64,000 bases of DNA from contig NZ_CM001558.1 of assembly GCF_000281895.1 (NCBI RefSeq), forward strand, positions 2,980,556 to 3,044,555. Reading direction: 5' to 3'. How positions within the stretch are numbered: position 1 is the first letter of the stretch; every line of letters begins with the position of its first letter. This stretch comes from Pseudomonas fluorescens Q2-87. Lineage in GTDB: Bacteria; Pseudomonadota; Gammaproteobacteria; Pseudomonadales; Pseudomonadaceae. Shown here one piece after another: positions 34,367 to 42,968 of the stretch. The notes below the pieces were generated by a model that did no database searches, had not been told where the DNA came from, and saw only the letters and a program-made list of their open reading frames with translations. A program made the translations under genes and the position numbers.

Positions 34367-35011
34367 ATGTCAAGCAGCGAAGCCAATGCAGCACCTTCAG
34401 CCGCGCCACGCCGACGTCTGTCCCGCGAGGATCGGCAGCGTCAGTTGCTGGACGTCGCCTGGCAATTAATACGGGAGGAGGGCACCGAGGGCCTGACCCT
34501 GGCCCGGCTCGCCGAGCACGCGGGCGTCACCAAACCCATTGTTTATGACCACTTCACCACGCGGCCCGGGCTCCTGGCGGCGTTGTACAAGGATTTCGAT
34601 GCCCGCCAGACGGCATTGATGGACGCAACGCTTGAGGCAAGCGAAGCGACCCTCGACAGTCGAGCCCGGGTCATTGCCTCGGCTTATGTGGACTGTGTGT
34701 TGCTGCAAGGGCGAGAGATCTCCGGTGTGGTCGCGGCGCTGAACAGCTCACCGGAGCTGGAAACCATCAAGCGGGAATATGAAGCGATTTTTCTCGACAA
34801 ATGCCGGGCCGTCCTCCAGCCCTACGCCGGCGCCAAAGTCCTGAGCCAGGCAGGGTTGCGGGCAATGCTCGGGGCCGCGGAAGCCTTGTCCAACGCAGCG
34901 GCGACTGGCGAGATCAACGCCGACGAGGCCAAGCGGGAGCTTTTCATCACCATCGTTGCGATGGTCGAAAGAAATGCCCGCGACAGCATTCCAGGTACTG
35001 CTGCCGGCTAA
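34367..35011 (+). CDS. TetR/AcrR-family repressor
   Basis: A 214-residue regulator. The helix-turn-helix is at about residues 22-70: RQRQLLDVAWQLIREEGTEG, LARLAEHAGVTKPIVYDHF. The remaining helices form the ligand and dimer domain. The start ATG lies directly after the operator repeats, so it is likely to repress itself and the divergent quinone reductase. The ligand is unknown. A perfect hairpin follows the stop. Confidence 0.9.
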   Translation: MSSSEANAAPSAAPRRRLSREDRQRQLLDVAWQLIREEGTEGLTLARLAEHAGVTKPIVYDHFTTRPGLLAALYKDFDARQTALMDATLEASEATLDSRARVIASAYVDCVLLQGREISGVVAALNSSPELETIKREYEAIFLDKCRAVLQPYAGAKVLSQAGLRAMLGAAEALSNAAATGEINADEAKRELFITIVAMVERNARDSIPGTAAG

Positions 35012-35045
35012 CCCGTGGCGAGGGAGCTTGCTCCCTCGCCACGGG
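35012..35045. repeat. Single REP hairpin, GTGGCGAGGGAG family
   Basis: Perfect 15-bp arms CCCGTGGCGAGGGAG (35012-35026) and CTCCCTCGCCACGGG (35031-35045) around CTTG. It begins right after the TetR stop and may double as a terminator, without a T-run. Confidence 0.8.
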
Positions 35046-35201
35046 GCATGCCGCTTGGTTGATTCCTGCGGATGACGCGACACACAGAAAAAAAACGAAC
35101 CCCCGAGGCTTTTTCCGGTTCTTAAGCTATGTCCCGTCATGAAGGGGCAGCAGGCGGGGCTACGGTCTTGCCCACCATATACCGCGATCAGAGGAGGCGA
35201 C

Positions 35202-36728
35202 ATGCCCAACTCCTTGTCCTCGCCCTGGTGGAAAAATGCCGTGATCTACCAGGTCTACCCACGTTCGTTTGCCGATGCCAATGGCGACGGTGTCGGCGAT
35301 CTGCCCGGCTTGACCGCGCATCTGGATCACCTTCAACGCCTGGGCATCGACGCCCTGTGGCTGTCGCCGGTGTACCGCTCGCCCATGTGCGACGCTGGCT
35401 ATGACATCTGCGACTACACCGATGTCGACCCATTGTTCGGCACCCTGGCCGACCTGGACAACCTTATCGAACAAGCCCACCAGCGCGGTCTCAAGGTGCT
35501 GCTGGATTTCGTCCCCAATCACACTTCGGACCAGCATCCGTGGTTCATCGAGTCGCGCTCCAGCCGCGACAACCCCAAGCGTGACTGGTACATCTGGCGC
35601 GACCAGCCGAACAACTGGCGAGCCTCGATCAACGGCGGCAGCACCTGGACCTGGGACGACACCAGCCAGCAGTATTATTTGCATTTTTTCCTCCCGCAGC
35701 AGCCTGACCTGAACTGGCGCAACCCCGAAGTCGTCGCCGCCATGCAACAGGTGCTGCACTTTTGGCTGGAACGCGGGGTGGACGGATTCCGCATTGACGT
35801 GGTGCATTGTGTGGGCAAAGACCCAAATTTCGCCGACGACCCGCGCTGCATGGCCGGCGAACCCATGGTCAAGATCAACGATCAGCCTTATAGCCACGAG
35901 GTGCTGCGCGGCCTGCGCCGATTGGTGGACAGTTATCCAGGCGACCGGGTGCTGATCGGCGAGGTGAACATCCGCTCGACAGCGCAGGTCGCCGCCTACT
36001 ACGGGGCCAGCGACGAGCTGCACATGTCGTTCAATTTCCCGCCCTTGGATGCGCCATGGGACCCGGTGATTTTCCGCTTGTGCGTGCGTGAGGTGGAGAA
36101 TGACCTGGGGCCGTTGCAGGCCTGGCCGACCTGGGTGCTGTCCAATCATGACAACAGCCGCCATCGCAGCCGCTATGGTGGCTCGCTGCGTCGAGCCCGG
36201 GCCGCAGCAGTGATGCTGCTGACGCTACGCGGCACGCCGTTCATTTATCAGGGCGAGGAGCTGGGCCTGGAAGATACCCAGGTCAGCGCCCAGACCCGCG
36301 TCGATCCCGGCGGCAGGGACGGCAGCCGCGCACCGTTGCCGTGGTTAGCCCAGGCACCCCATGGCTGGGGCGGGCAGGCACCGTGGCTGCCATTTCCCCC
36401 TGACGCGGGGGCTTTGTCGGTGGAAGCCCAAGAGCAGTCCGCCGATTCCACGTTGGCGCTGTACCGCCAGTTGCTCGCATGCCGCCGCGACAGCCCGGCG
36501 CTGCGCCTGGGAGCTTGGGAGGAGCTGGCGTCGCACCCGCAAGTCCTCGCGTATCGCCGTCACTGTGAAGGTGACGAGAGATTGGTCTGCATTAACTTCG
36601 CCGACAGCGAACACACCTTTCCCCTGGCCGAGCCTTGGCGGGTTGAACTTGCCAGCGATGGGCAAGGCGAAGGCCAGCCGTTCAGTGGCCGGCTGGCTGC
36701 TGAACAGGCGCTGGTGTTGTGCCGGTAA
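35202..36728 (+). CDS. GH13 alpha-glucosidase-type enzyme
   Basis: A 508-residue cytoplasmic alpha-amylase-family enzyme with AGGAGG before the ATG. Conserved regions in order: WWKNAVIYQVYPRSF, DFVPNHTSDQHPWF, QPDLNWRNPEV, GFRIDVVHCVG with the catalytic Asp, LIGEVN with the acid/base Glu, and LSNHDNSR with the third acid. The QPDLNW motif marks the oligo-1,6-glucosidase/alpha-glucosidase group, not a true amylase. It should release glucose from maltose, isomaltose or short glucans. It is followed after 10 bases by a second GH13 gene, so the pair forms an operon. Confidence 0.92.
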   Translation: MPNSLSSPWWKNAVIYQVYPRSFADANGDGVGDLPGLTAHLDHLQRLGIDALWLSPVYRSPMCDAGYDICDYTDVDPLFGTLADLDNLIEQAHQRGLKVLLDFVPNHTSDQHPWFIESRSSRDNPKRDWYIWRDQPNNWRASINGGSTWTWDDTSQQYYLHFFLPQQPDLNWRNPEVVAAMQQVLHFWLERGVDGFRIDVVHCVGKDPNFADDPRCMAGEPMVKINDQPYSHEVLRGLRRLVDSYPGDRVLIGEVNIRSTAQVAAYYGASDELHMSFNFPPLDAPWDPVIFRLCVREVENDLGPLQAWPTWVLSNHDNSRHRSRYGGSLRRARAAAVMLLTLRGTPFIYQGEELGLEDTQVSAQTRVDPGGRDGSRAPLPWLAQAPHGWGGQAPWLPFPPDAGALSVEAQEQSADSTLALYRQLLACRRDSPALRLGAWEELASHPQVLAYRRHCEGDERLVCINFADSEHTFPLAEPWRVELASDGQGEGQPFSGRLAAEQALVLCR

Positions 36729-36738
36729 GGAGAGATCG

Positions 36739-38346
36739 ATGAAAGCCAATTGGCATCGAAATACCCTGATCTATCAAATCGACCCGTCATTGTTCCATGA
36801 CAGCAACGGCGATGGCCGGGGCGATCTCAAGGGCATCATCCAGCGCCTCGATTACTTGCAATCGCTGGGGGTGGGTGCGCTCTGGTTGATGCCGTTGTAC
36901 CGTTCGCCCTTCAAGGATGCGGGGTATGACGTCAGCGATTTCCTCGCGTTGGACCCACGCTTTGGTAGCGAAGAAGACCTGAGGCAATTGATCGTCCAGG
37001 CCCGGGAGCGCGGCATACGGGTGATCATGGAACTGGTGGTGCAGCACACTTCTGACCAGCACCCGTGGTTCCAGCGCGCACGACGCGACAGAAACAGCCC
37101 CTACCGCGATTACTACCTGTGGTCCGACACCCCCGTAGACGACGGCAACCAGCCGATTTTCCCGTCAGTGGAAGAGAGCATCTGGCAATGGGACGAGGAG
37201 GCCGGCCAGTACTATCGGCATTTGTTCTATCGTCATGAGCCCGACCTGAACCTGGCGAACCCGCGCGTGGTGGAGGCCATTGAGCGGGTCATGGTGCACT
37301 GGCTGGAATTGGGCATCGCCGGTTTTCGCCTTGACGCCGCTTCCCATCTGGTCGAGCAGGCCGGCGGTGGCGATGAAGAGCAGGGTGTCTGGGTGCTGGA
37401 CAGGTTCTTCAAATGCCTGACCCGCGTCAACCCGGAGGGCGTGTTGATGGGCGAAGTGGACGTTGGACCGGAGCGCTACCGGCATTATTTTGGCGACGGC
37501 GAGCGCCTGGGGCTGGTGCTGGATTTCTGGGTCAATAACCATTTGTTCCTGGCGCTGGCCCGTGGCGAGGCCGAGCCATTGCAACGCGCCATCAAGCGCC
37601 GGCCGGCCCCGCCAGACGGCGCCAACTACGCGGTGTGGCTGCGCAACCATGACGAGCTGGACCTGGAACGCTTGACCGAGCAGGAACGGGAGGAGGTCAT
37701 GCAGGCCTTCGCCCCGGACGAAAACATGCGCCTGTATGGCCGTGGTATTCGTCGACGGCTGGCGCCGATGCTTGAGGGCGATGTGCGTCGTCAGGCGCTG
37801 GCCGAGGCACTGCTGCTTTCGCTGCCAGGCACGCCCATCGTGCGCTATGGCGAGGAAATCGGCATGGGCGACGACCTGGCCCTGCCCGAACGCCTGTCAG
37901 TACGCACGCCGATGCAATGGTCCGCCGAGGCCAATGCCGGATTCTCCTCGGCCCAACGCCTGGCAGCACCGCTAATCGATAAAGGGCCGTTCGCCTACAC
38001 CCACCTGAACGTCGCCGTTCAAGAGGATGATCCCGACTCGCTGCTGGCTCGCACACGGCATTTGCTGAGGGCGCGTGGCTGGCTTCCTGAAATCGGCGAC
38101 GGGCGCGCCGAATTGCTGGTGGCGGATCATCCGGCGGTGTTTGCGATTGCCCATATAGGCGAGGCCACATCGCTGATGTTCGCCAATCTCAGTGGCGAAG
38201 CCGTTACGGTGCAGCTTGAAGCGCCGGACCTTGCAGGGTTCGAAGAGATTGTCTCGGACGGCCACTATGAAGCCGCGCAAGACTCGCGCCTGGCCTTGCA
38301 CGGCTACGGCTATCGTTGGTTCAGGCGCAAGACTTCAGAACAATAG
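36739..38346 (+). CDS. GH13 enzyme resembling trehalose synthase (TreS) group
   Basis: A 535-residue GH13 protein with AAGGAGAG upstream. It has NTLIYQIDPSLFHDSNGDG, ELVVQHTSDQHPWF, EPDLNLANPRVVEAI, GFRLDAASHL (Asp nucleophile), LMGEVDVG (Glu) and WLRNHDELDLERLTEQ (Asp). The NHDELDLE helix and the later YGRGIRRRLAPML are much like maltose-to-trehalose isomerising TreS enzymes, though no maltokinase domain is attached. Trehalose synthesis or glucan trimming are both possible. Its last 12 bases overlap the convergent SDR gene. Confidence 0.85.
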   Translation: MKANWHRNTLIYQIDPSLFHDSNGDGRGDLKGIIQRLDYLQSLGVGALWLMPLYRSPFKDAGYDVSDFLALDPRFGSEEDLRQLIVQARERGIRVIMELVVQHTSDQHPWFQRARRDRNSPYRDYYLWSDTPVDDGNQPIFPSVEESIWQWDEEAGQYYRHLFYRHEPDLNLANPRVVEAIERVMVHWLELGIAGFRLDAASHLVEQAGGGDEEQGVWVLDRFFKCLTRVNPEGVLMGEVDVGPERYRHYFGDGERLGLVLDFWVNNHLFLALARGEAEPLQRAIKRRPAPPDGANYAVWLRNHDELDLERLTEQEREEVMQAFAPDENMRLYGRGIRRRLAPMLEGDVRRQALAEALLLSLPGTPIVRYGEEIGMGDDLALPERLSVRTPMQWSAEANAGFSSAQRLAAPLIDKGPFAYTHLNVAVQEDDPDSLLARTRHLLRARGWLPEIGDGRAELLVADHPAVFAIAHIGEATSLMFANLSGEAVTVQLEAPDLAGFEEIVSDGHYEAAQDSRLALHGYGYRWFRRKTSEQ

Positions 38347-39336
38347 CAGCACCACCGCCACCAGCCCGCCGGTTGCCAGCAGCAGCGCCGACACTTGGGT
38401 GGAGCTGAGCGCCAGCGCGGCATTGCGCGAGCGTCCGCTGAAGCGTCCGCGAGTGCGATGCACCGGCACTTCGGGAGAAAACAGGTTGTCTGGCCGTTGT
38501 CCGTCGTCTGGCTCATCGGTCATCTGGCCAGAACAGGCACCGCGAGCCAGCATTCGGTCGAGCAGCCCGGGCATCAGGCATGTGCCGACAATCGCCTTGA
38601 GCGATGCGGCACCCAGCCACAATTCCCTGGGTGTGCGCCGCACCACACTGAAAATGGCCCGCGCGGCCACGTCCGGGTCGTGAATGGGCGGCACCGGTTG
38701 AGGGCGTTTGCCGAGTTTGTTGCGGGCCCAGTCGAACTGCGGTGTGTTGATCGCTGGCAACTGCACCATGCACACCCGGATGTCGCTGTGCTGATGCAGC
38801 AGTTCGCAGCGCAGCGAGTCGGTAAAACCGCGTACCGCGAACTTGGCCCCGCAATACGCCGCTTGCAAGGGAATGGCCCGATAGGCGAGGGCGGAACCGA
38901 CCTGGATAATCACGCCACGATTGCGCGGCATCATCAACTCCAGCGCCGCCAGCGTGCCGTGGACGGTGCCCAGGTAAGTCACCGACGTGACCCTGTGGAT
39001 TTCCTCGGCGGCCAGTCGATGGACCGGTGAAAACACCGTGACCATGGCGCAGTTGATCCATACCGTCACCGGCCCCAGCGTCTCTTCGATTTTTTGCGCC
39101 GCTTCCAATACCGCCTCGGCATCGGCCACGTCCACGCTGGCGGCCAGTGTTGCAACGCCGTGCACGCTCAGTTCTTCTTCTGTAGCAGCCAACGCCTGCT
39201 CATCCCGGGCCAGCAGGCCGACCCGGTAACCGGCGGCGGCAAACCGGTGTGCGGTCGCACGACCGACGCCGGCGGTCGCACCACAAATGACGACAACAGG
39301 TTGGGTTCGCATATCCATCGTGTTGGTTCCACTCAT
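38335..39336 (-). CDS. Short-chain dehydrogenase with C-terminal membrane anchor
   Basis: A 333-residue SDR. The Rossmann motif is VVICGATAGVGRATAHRFA; the catalytic set is in VGSALAYRAIPLQAAYCGAK (Ser, Tyr, Lys). After the usual 260 residues comes an arginine-rich linker and a hydrophobic tail (VSALLLATGGLVAVVLLLF), a likely membrane anchor. ATG 39318 (MDMRTQPV) is an alternative start. NAD(P)-dependent oxidoreductase; substrate unknown. It is tail-to-tail with the GH13 pair. Confidence 0.87.
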   Translation of the reverse strand: MSGTNTMDMRTQPVVVICGATAGVGRATAHRFAAAGYRVGLLARDEQALAATEEELSVHGVATLAASVDVADAEAVLEAAQKIEETLGPVTVWINCAMVTVFSPVHRLAAEEIHRVTSVTYLGTVHGTLAALELMMPRNRGVIIQVGSALAYRAIPLQAAYCGAKFAVRGFTDSLRCELLHQHSDIRVCMVQLPAINTPQFDWARNKLGKRPQPVPPIHDPDVAARAIFSVVRRTPRELWLGAASLKAIVGTCLMPGLLDRMLARGACSGQMTDEPDDGQRPDNLFSPEVPVHRTRGRFSGRSRNAALALSSTQVSALLLATGGLVAVVLLLF

Positions 39337-39640
39337 AGCTGCTGCCGATCCCTCCAGAGTGCTTATTCACCGAATGTCGGCGGGTAACGGTTGCTTATAA
39401 AGTGTGAAATTCGGCGTGGATGATGGTTCACAATTTTGCTGGCGCGGTGGTTGCGCCGTTGCACTTTTATGAAGCTTGTAGCGTTGGGTCGCACCACTGG
39501 AAGGCAAGAGTCGGCGCGCTTGGAGTTGCTGCAAGCGGGCGAGTCTTGTCGCTGGTTGGACGGGCGCTTTCGCGGGCAAGCCCGCTCCCACAGGGGATTA
39601 TGGGTGTTGCGAGGGTGCGGGGTAGGACGAGGTGTGAGCG
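39337..39640 (+). promoter_or_regulatory. Upstream control region of nirBD
   Basis: A gene-free stretch divergent from the SDR gene. An inverted repeat GGCGC-N7-GCGCC lies at 39441-39457 and a GCACC-containing segment near 39489; both could be activator sites (NtrC-like dyads) about 150-200 bases before the promoter, where enhancers of sigma-54 genes normally sit. A REP hairpin is embedded at 39569-39592. Reading frames across the region are shadows. Confidence 0.4.
39569..39592. repeat. Single REP hairpin, GCGGGCAAGCCCGC
   Basis: GCGGGC (39572-39577) and GCCCGC (39580-39585) pair around AA, followed by TCCCACA, the reverse complement of the TGTGGGAGCGGGC repeat. It lies between the putative enhancer region and the sigma-54 promoter. 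Confidence 0.75.
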
Positions 39641-39657
39641 TTGGCACGCTCGCTGCA
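39641..39657 (+). promoter_or_regulatory. Predicted sigma-54 promoter of nirBD
   Basis: TTGGCACGCTCGCTGCA has the -24 GG (39643-39644) and -12 GC (39655-39656) exactly ten bases apart, with TGGCACG perfect and CTGC one base off TTGC. It would start transcription near 39668. Sigma-54 and NtrC control fits nitrogen-assimilation genes; inferred. Confidence 0.65.
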
Positions 39658-39667
39658 AGAGGGTGTT

Positions 39668-39871
39668 CAGGCCCACCGTGAATACAATCGAGTGGGCACC
39701 CCCGTCGGTCAACGAAGATCGAGCGCCAGCAGGCCGGGACAACGGTAGATCGCAGCGCAGTCGCTGGGTCGATACCGCACAGAACAGGCAAAGACGCCTG
39801 GAACCGCAAGGTTTCAGGCGTCTTTTTTTTTGCTTTCAAAAATCGTGATGGGCTTTTGTCGGGTGCTTTTT
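39668..39871 (+). promoter_or_regulatory. nirB leader with stem-loops and attenuator
   Basis: About 204 bases between the predicted start and nirB. GCCCAC (39671-39676) pairs with GTGGGC (39692-39697). A longer stem uses CGGTA (39743-39747) with TACCG (39773-39777) and inside it CAGCG-CAGT-CGCTG (39753-39766). The leader ends in a strong terminator. In P. aeruginosa the nirBD leader is known to be read through only when the ANTAR protein NasT acts; this leader has the same logic. The exact ANTAR hexaloop (A at 1, G at 4) was not confirmed. Confidence 0.6.
39790..39831 (+). terminator. Intrinsic terminator inside the nirB leader
   Basis: A 16-bp stem (39790-39805 with 39810-39825, one G-U pair) capped by GCAA and followed by nine T residues at 39823-39831. 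It stands only 40 bases before the nirB ATG, so transcription must pass it. This is an attenuator, not the end of an upstream gene, since the upstream gene points away. Confidence 0.88.
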
Positions 39872-42433
39872 ATGAATTCCAACGTTGCTTCTCTGAACAA
39901 GCTGCAAACGCTGATCGTGATCGGCAATGGCATGGTCGGCCATCACTGCGTCGAGCAATTGATCGAGCGCGGTGCCCTCAATCATTACCACCTGCATGTG
40001 TTCAGCGAAGAGCCGATGCGTGCCTATGACCGCGTGCATCTGTCCGAGTATTTCTCGGGGCGCGATGCCGAATCCCTGGCCCTCGGTGAAGCTTCGCTGT
40101 ACCAGACGCCCGGTGTCGCGCTGCACCTGGGCGTGCCGGTGTTGGAAATCGATCGCCAGGCCCGTCAGGTCGTCACCGCCGGCGAGCGCATCAGCTACGA
40201 CAAGCTGGTGCTCGCCACCGGTTCCTACCCGTTCGTGCCACCCATCGAAGGTGCCGAAGGGGATTGCTGCCTGGTCTATCGCACCCTGGAAGACCTGGAC
40301 GCGATCCGTGCCGCCGCCACCAACGCCCGCCGTGGCGTGGTGGTCGGTGGTGGCCTGCTGGGCCTCGAAGCGGCCAACGCCCTCAAGTCCCTGGGCCTGG
40401 AAGCCCATGTGGTTGAGTTCGCCCCACGGCTGATGCCCGTGCAACTGGACGAGCAGGGCGGCCTGGCGCTCAAGGCGCGCATCGAGAAGCTCGGTGTCGG
40501 CGTGCACTTGTCCAAGGGCACCCGGTCCATCTGCGCCGGTGAGCAGTACCGCTATCGGATGAATTTCGGCGAAGAGGATTTCCTCGAAACCGACCTCATC
40601 GTGTTCTCCGCCGGTATCCGCGCCCAGGACGCCCTGGCTCGCCAGAGTGACCTGCAGATTGGTCCGCGCGGCGGCGTCGTGATCGATGATCATTGCCAGA
40701 GCAGCGACCCGGACATCTACGCCATCGGTGAATGCGCGGCCTGGAACGGCAGCATCTTCGGCCTGGTCGCTCCCGGCTACCAGATGGCCCGCAACGTTGC
40801 GGCGCGCCTGTGCGGCGAACCCGGCGAAGCCTTCACCGGCGCGGACATGTCCACCAAGCTCAAATTGCTCGGCGTCGACGTGGGTTCCATCGGCGATGCC
40901 CATGGCAACACACCAGGGTCGCGCAGTTTCCAGTTCATCGATGGCACCAGCGCCAGCTACCGGCGACTGGTGGTGGACGCCGATGGCAAGCGCGTAATCG
41001 GCGCGGTGCTGGTGGGCGACAACAGCTACTACGACACGTTGCTGCAATACATGCAGAACGGCATCGCCTTGCCCAAGGACGCGGCCAGCCTGATCCTGCC
41101 ATCGTCCGAAGGCGCCCCGACACTCGGCCCGGCGGCGCTGCCCGAAGCAGCCACCATTTGTTCATGCCACAACGTCACCAAGGGCTCGATCTGCTCGGCC
41201 ATCGACGGCGGTTGCACCGAGCTGGGCCAACTCAAGTGCGACACCAAGGCCGGCACCGGTTGCGGTGGTTGCGCCGCGCTGGTCAAGCAGGTATTCGAGC
41301 ATGAACTGATCGCCCGCGGCGTCAGCGTCGACAAGAGCCTGTGCGAACACTTCGCCTACACCCGCCAGGAGCTGTACGCCCTGGTGCGGGTGGAAGGCAT
41401 CATCAGTTTTGACGAACTGCTGGCCAAGCACGGCCGCGGCCACACCGGTTGCGACCTGTGCAAACCGGCGGTGGGCTCGATCCTGGCGTCGTGCTGGAAC
41501 CAGCCGATCATGGACCCATCCCTGGTGCCGTTGCAGGACACCAACGACACGTTCATGGCGAACATGCAGAAAAACGGCACCTATTCGGTGGTGCCGCGCA
41601 TCGCCGGCGGGGAAATCACCGCCGACAAACTCATCGCCATCGGCGTGGTTGCGAAGAAATACGACCTCTACACCAAGATCACCGGCGGTCAGCGCATCGA
41701 CCTGTTCGGTGCCCAGTTGCACCAGTTGCCCGACATCTGGGCCGAGCTGATCGAAGCCGGTTTCGAAACGGGCCATGCCTACGGCAAATCCACCCGCACG
41801 GTGAAATCCTGCGTGGGCAGCACCTGGTGCCGCTACGGCGTGCAGGACAGCGTGCAAATGGCCCTCACTCTCGAAGACCGCTACAAAGGCCTGCGCTCGC
41901 CGCACAAGCTCAAGTTTGCGGTGTCCGGTTGCACCCGCGAGTGCGCCGAGGCCCAGAGCAAGGACGTCGGCGTGATCGCCACCGAGAAGGGCTGGAACCT
42001 GTACGTTGCCGGCAACGGTGGCATGCGCCCACGTCACGCCGAGTTGTTCGCCACTGACTTGGATGACGCGACGCTGATCCGCTACATCGACCGCTTCCTG
42101 ATGTTCTACATCCGCACCGCTGACAAGCTGCAGCGCACCTCGGTCTGGCGCGAGAGCCTGGAGGGCGGCCTGGATTACCTCAAGGACGTGATCATCCACG
42201 ATAGCCTCGGCCTGGGCGCCGAGCTCGAAGCCCAAATGCAACTGGTGGTCGACCGCTACGAATGCGAATGGGCGAACGCCCTCAAGGACCCGGAAAAACT
42301 CAAGCGCTTCCGTACGTTCGTCAACGACAAGCGCAGCGATCCGGACGTCCATTTCGTCCGCGAACGTGGCCAGCGCCGGCCGGTTCACGCCGGCGAACTT
42401 CACCTGATTCCCGTCACCGAGGAGGTGCTCTGA
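39872..42433 (+). CDS. nirB: Assimilatory nitrite reductase large subunit
   Basis: An 853-residue NAD(P)H nitrite reductase. The start MNSNVASLNKLQ at 39872 is the usual one for pseudomonads, though no good ribosome site is visible. Domains in order: FAD/NAD domain (LIVIGNGMVGHHCVEQL, ATGSYPFVPPIEG, VVVGGGLLGLEAANALK), a Bfd-like [2Fe-2S] region near residue 430 (CSCHNVTKGSICSAI, GTGCGGC), and the siroheme/[4Fe-4S] part near 645-690 (SCVGSTWCRYG, GCTRECAEAQSKDVG). It reduces nitrite to ammonium with six electrons. It overlaps nirD by TGATG. Confidence 0.96.
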   Translation: MNSNVASLNKLQTLIVIGNGMVGHHCVEQLIERGALNHYHLHVFSEEPMRAYDRVHLSEYFSGRDAESLALGEASLYQTPGVALHLGVPVLEIDRQARQVVTAGERISYDKLVLATGSYPFVPPIEGAEGDCCLVYRTLEDLDAIRAAATNARRGVVVGGGLLGLEAANALKSLGLEAHVVEFAPRLMPVQLDEQGGLALKARIEKLGVGVHLSKGTRSICAGEQYRYRMNFGEEDFLETDLIVFSAGIRAQDALARQSDLQIGPRGGVVIDDHCQSSDPDIYAIGECAAWNGSIFGLVAPGYQMARNVAARLCGEPGEAFTGADMSTKLKLLGVDVGSIGDAHGNTPGSRSFQFIDGTSASYRRLVVDADGKRVIGAVLVGDNSYYDTLLQYMQNGIALPKDAASLILPSSEGAPTLGPAALPEAATICSCHNVTKGSICSAIDGGCTELGQLKCDTKAGTGCGGCAALVKQVFEHELIARGVSVDKSLCEHFAYTRQELYALVRVEGIISFDELLAKHGRGHTGCDLCKPAVGSILASCWNQPIMDPSLVPLQDTNDTFMANMQKNGTYSVVPRIAGGEITADKLIAIGVVAKKYDLYTKITGGQRIDLFGAQLHQLPDIWAELIEAGFETGHAYGKSTRTVKSCVGSTWCRYGVQDSVQMALTLEDRYKGLRSPHKLKFAVSGCTRECAEAQSKDVGVIATEKGWNLYVAGNGGMRPRHAELFATDLDDATLIRYIDRFLMFYIRTADKLQRTSVWRESLEGGLDYLKDVIIHDSLGLGAELEAQMQLVVDRYECEWANALKDPEKLKRFRTFVNDKRSDPDVHFVRERGQRRPVHAGELHLIPVTEEVL

Positions 42434-42819
42434 TGAGCCAGTCAAACGTCGTTCGTATCCCCACCCGTTCTGAGGACCCGCAACCGGTCCAATGGCGAGC
42501 CCTGTGCAGCCGCGAGGACCTGGTGCCGAACTCCGGCGTGGTGGCCTGGCACGAGGGCGCCCAGGTGGCGTTGCTGTACCTGCCCGAGCATCAGGACAAG
42601 CCGATCTACGCCATCGACAACCGCGACCCGAAGTCAGGGGCGAATGTGATCGGTCGCGGATTGCTGGGCAGCATCAAGGGCGACCTGGTGATTGCCTCGC
42701 CCATGTACAAACAGCATTTTCGCCTGGAAGACGGCCATTGCCTGGAATACCCGGAGCAGCGCCTGCGGGTATGGCCGGTGCGCTTGAATGGCGACGTGGT
42801 CGAGATCGGCGAAGACTGA
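42433..42819 (+). CDS. nirD: Nitrite reductase small subunit
   Basis: A 128-residue Rieske-fold subunit. The ATG shares bases with the nirB stop. It has EDLVPNSGVVAWHEGAQVAL, IYAIDNRDPKSGANVIGRGL, KGDLVIASPMYKQHFRLEDG and LRVWPVRLNGDVVEI. As usual for NirD the cluster-binding Cys/His pairs of true Rieske proteins are absent. It is needed for NirB activity. Confidence 0.95.
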   Translation: MSQSNVVRIPTRSEDPQPVQWRALCSREDLVPNSGVVAWHEGAQVALLYLPEHQDKPIYAIDNRDPKSGANVIGRGLLGSIKGDLVIASPMYKQHFRLEDGHCLEYPEQRLRVWPVRLNGDVVEIGED

Positions 42820-42826
42820 CCTGTTT

Positions 42827-42924
42827 TATGTGGCGAGGGCGCTTGCTCCCGCTCGGGTGCGCAGCGCCCGCAAGATCCTGGGGCCGCTGCGCAGCCCAGC
42901 GGGAGCAAGGTCCCTCGCCACATA
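42827..42924. repeat. Paired REP element (REPIN), GTGGCGAGGG family
   Basis: Arms TATGTGGCGAGGG (from 42827) and CCCTCGCCACATA (to 42924) enclose about 70 bases, with inner repeats GCTCCCGCT and AGCGGGAGC. It lies between nirD and the CBS gene. Confidence 0.78.
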
Positions 42925-42968
42925 GGGTTCTCAAGCGAAAGTATCAGCAGGCTGTTAGGGGATATGCC

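Noticed and set aside
39337..39871. Frames of up to 158 residues between the SDR gene and nirB.
   Set aside because: They cross a REP hairpin, the sigma-54 promoter and the terminator; no start has a ribosome site.
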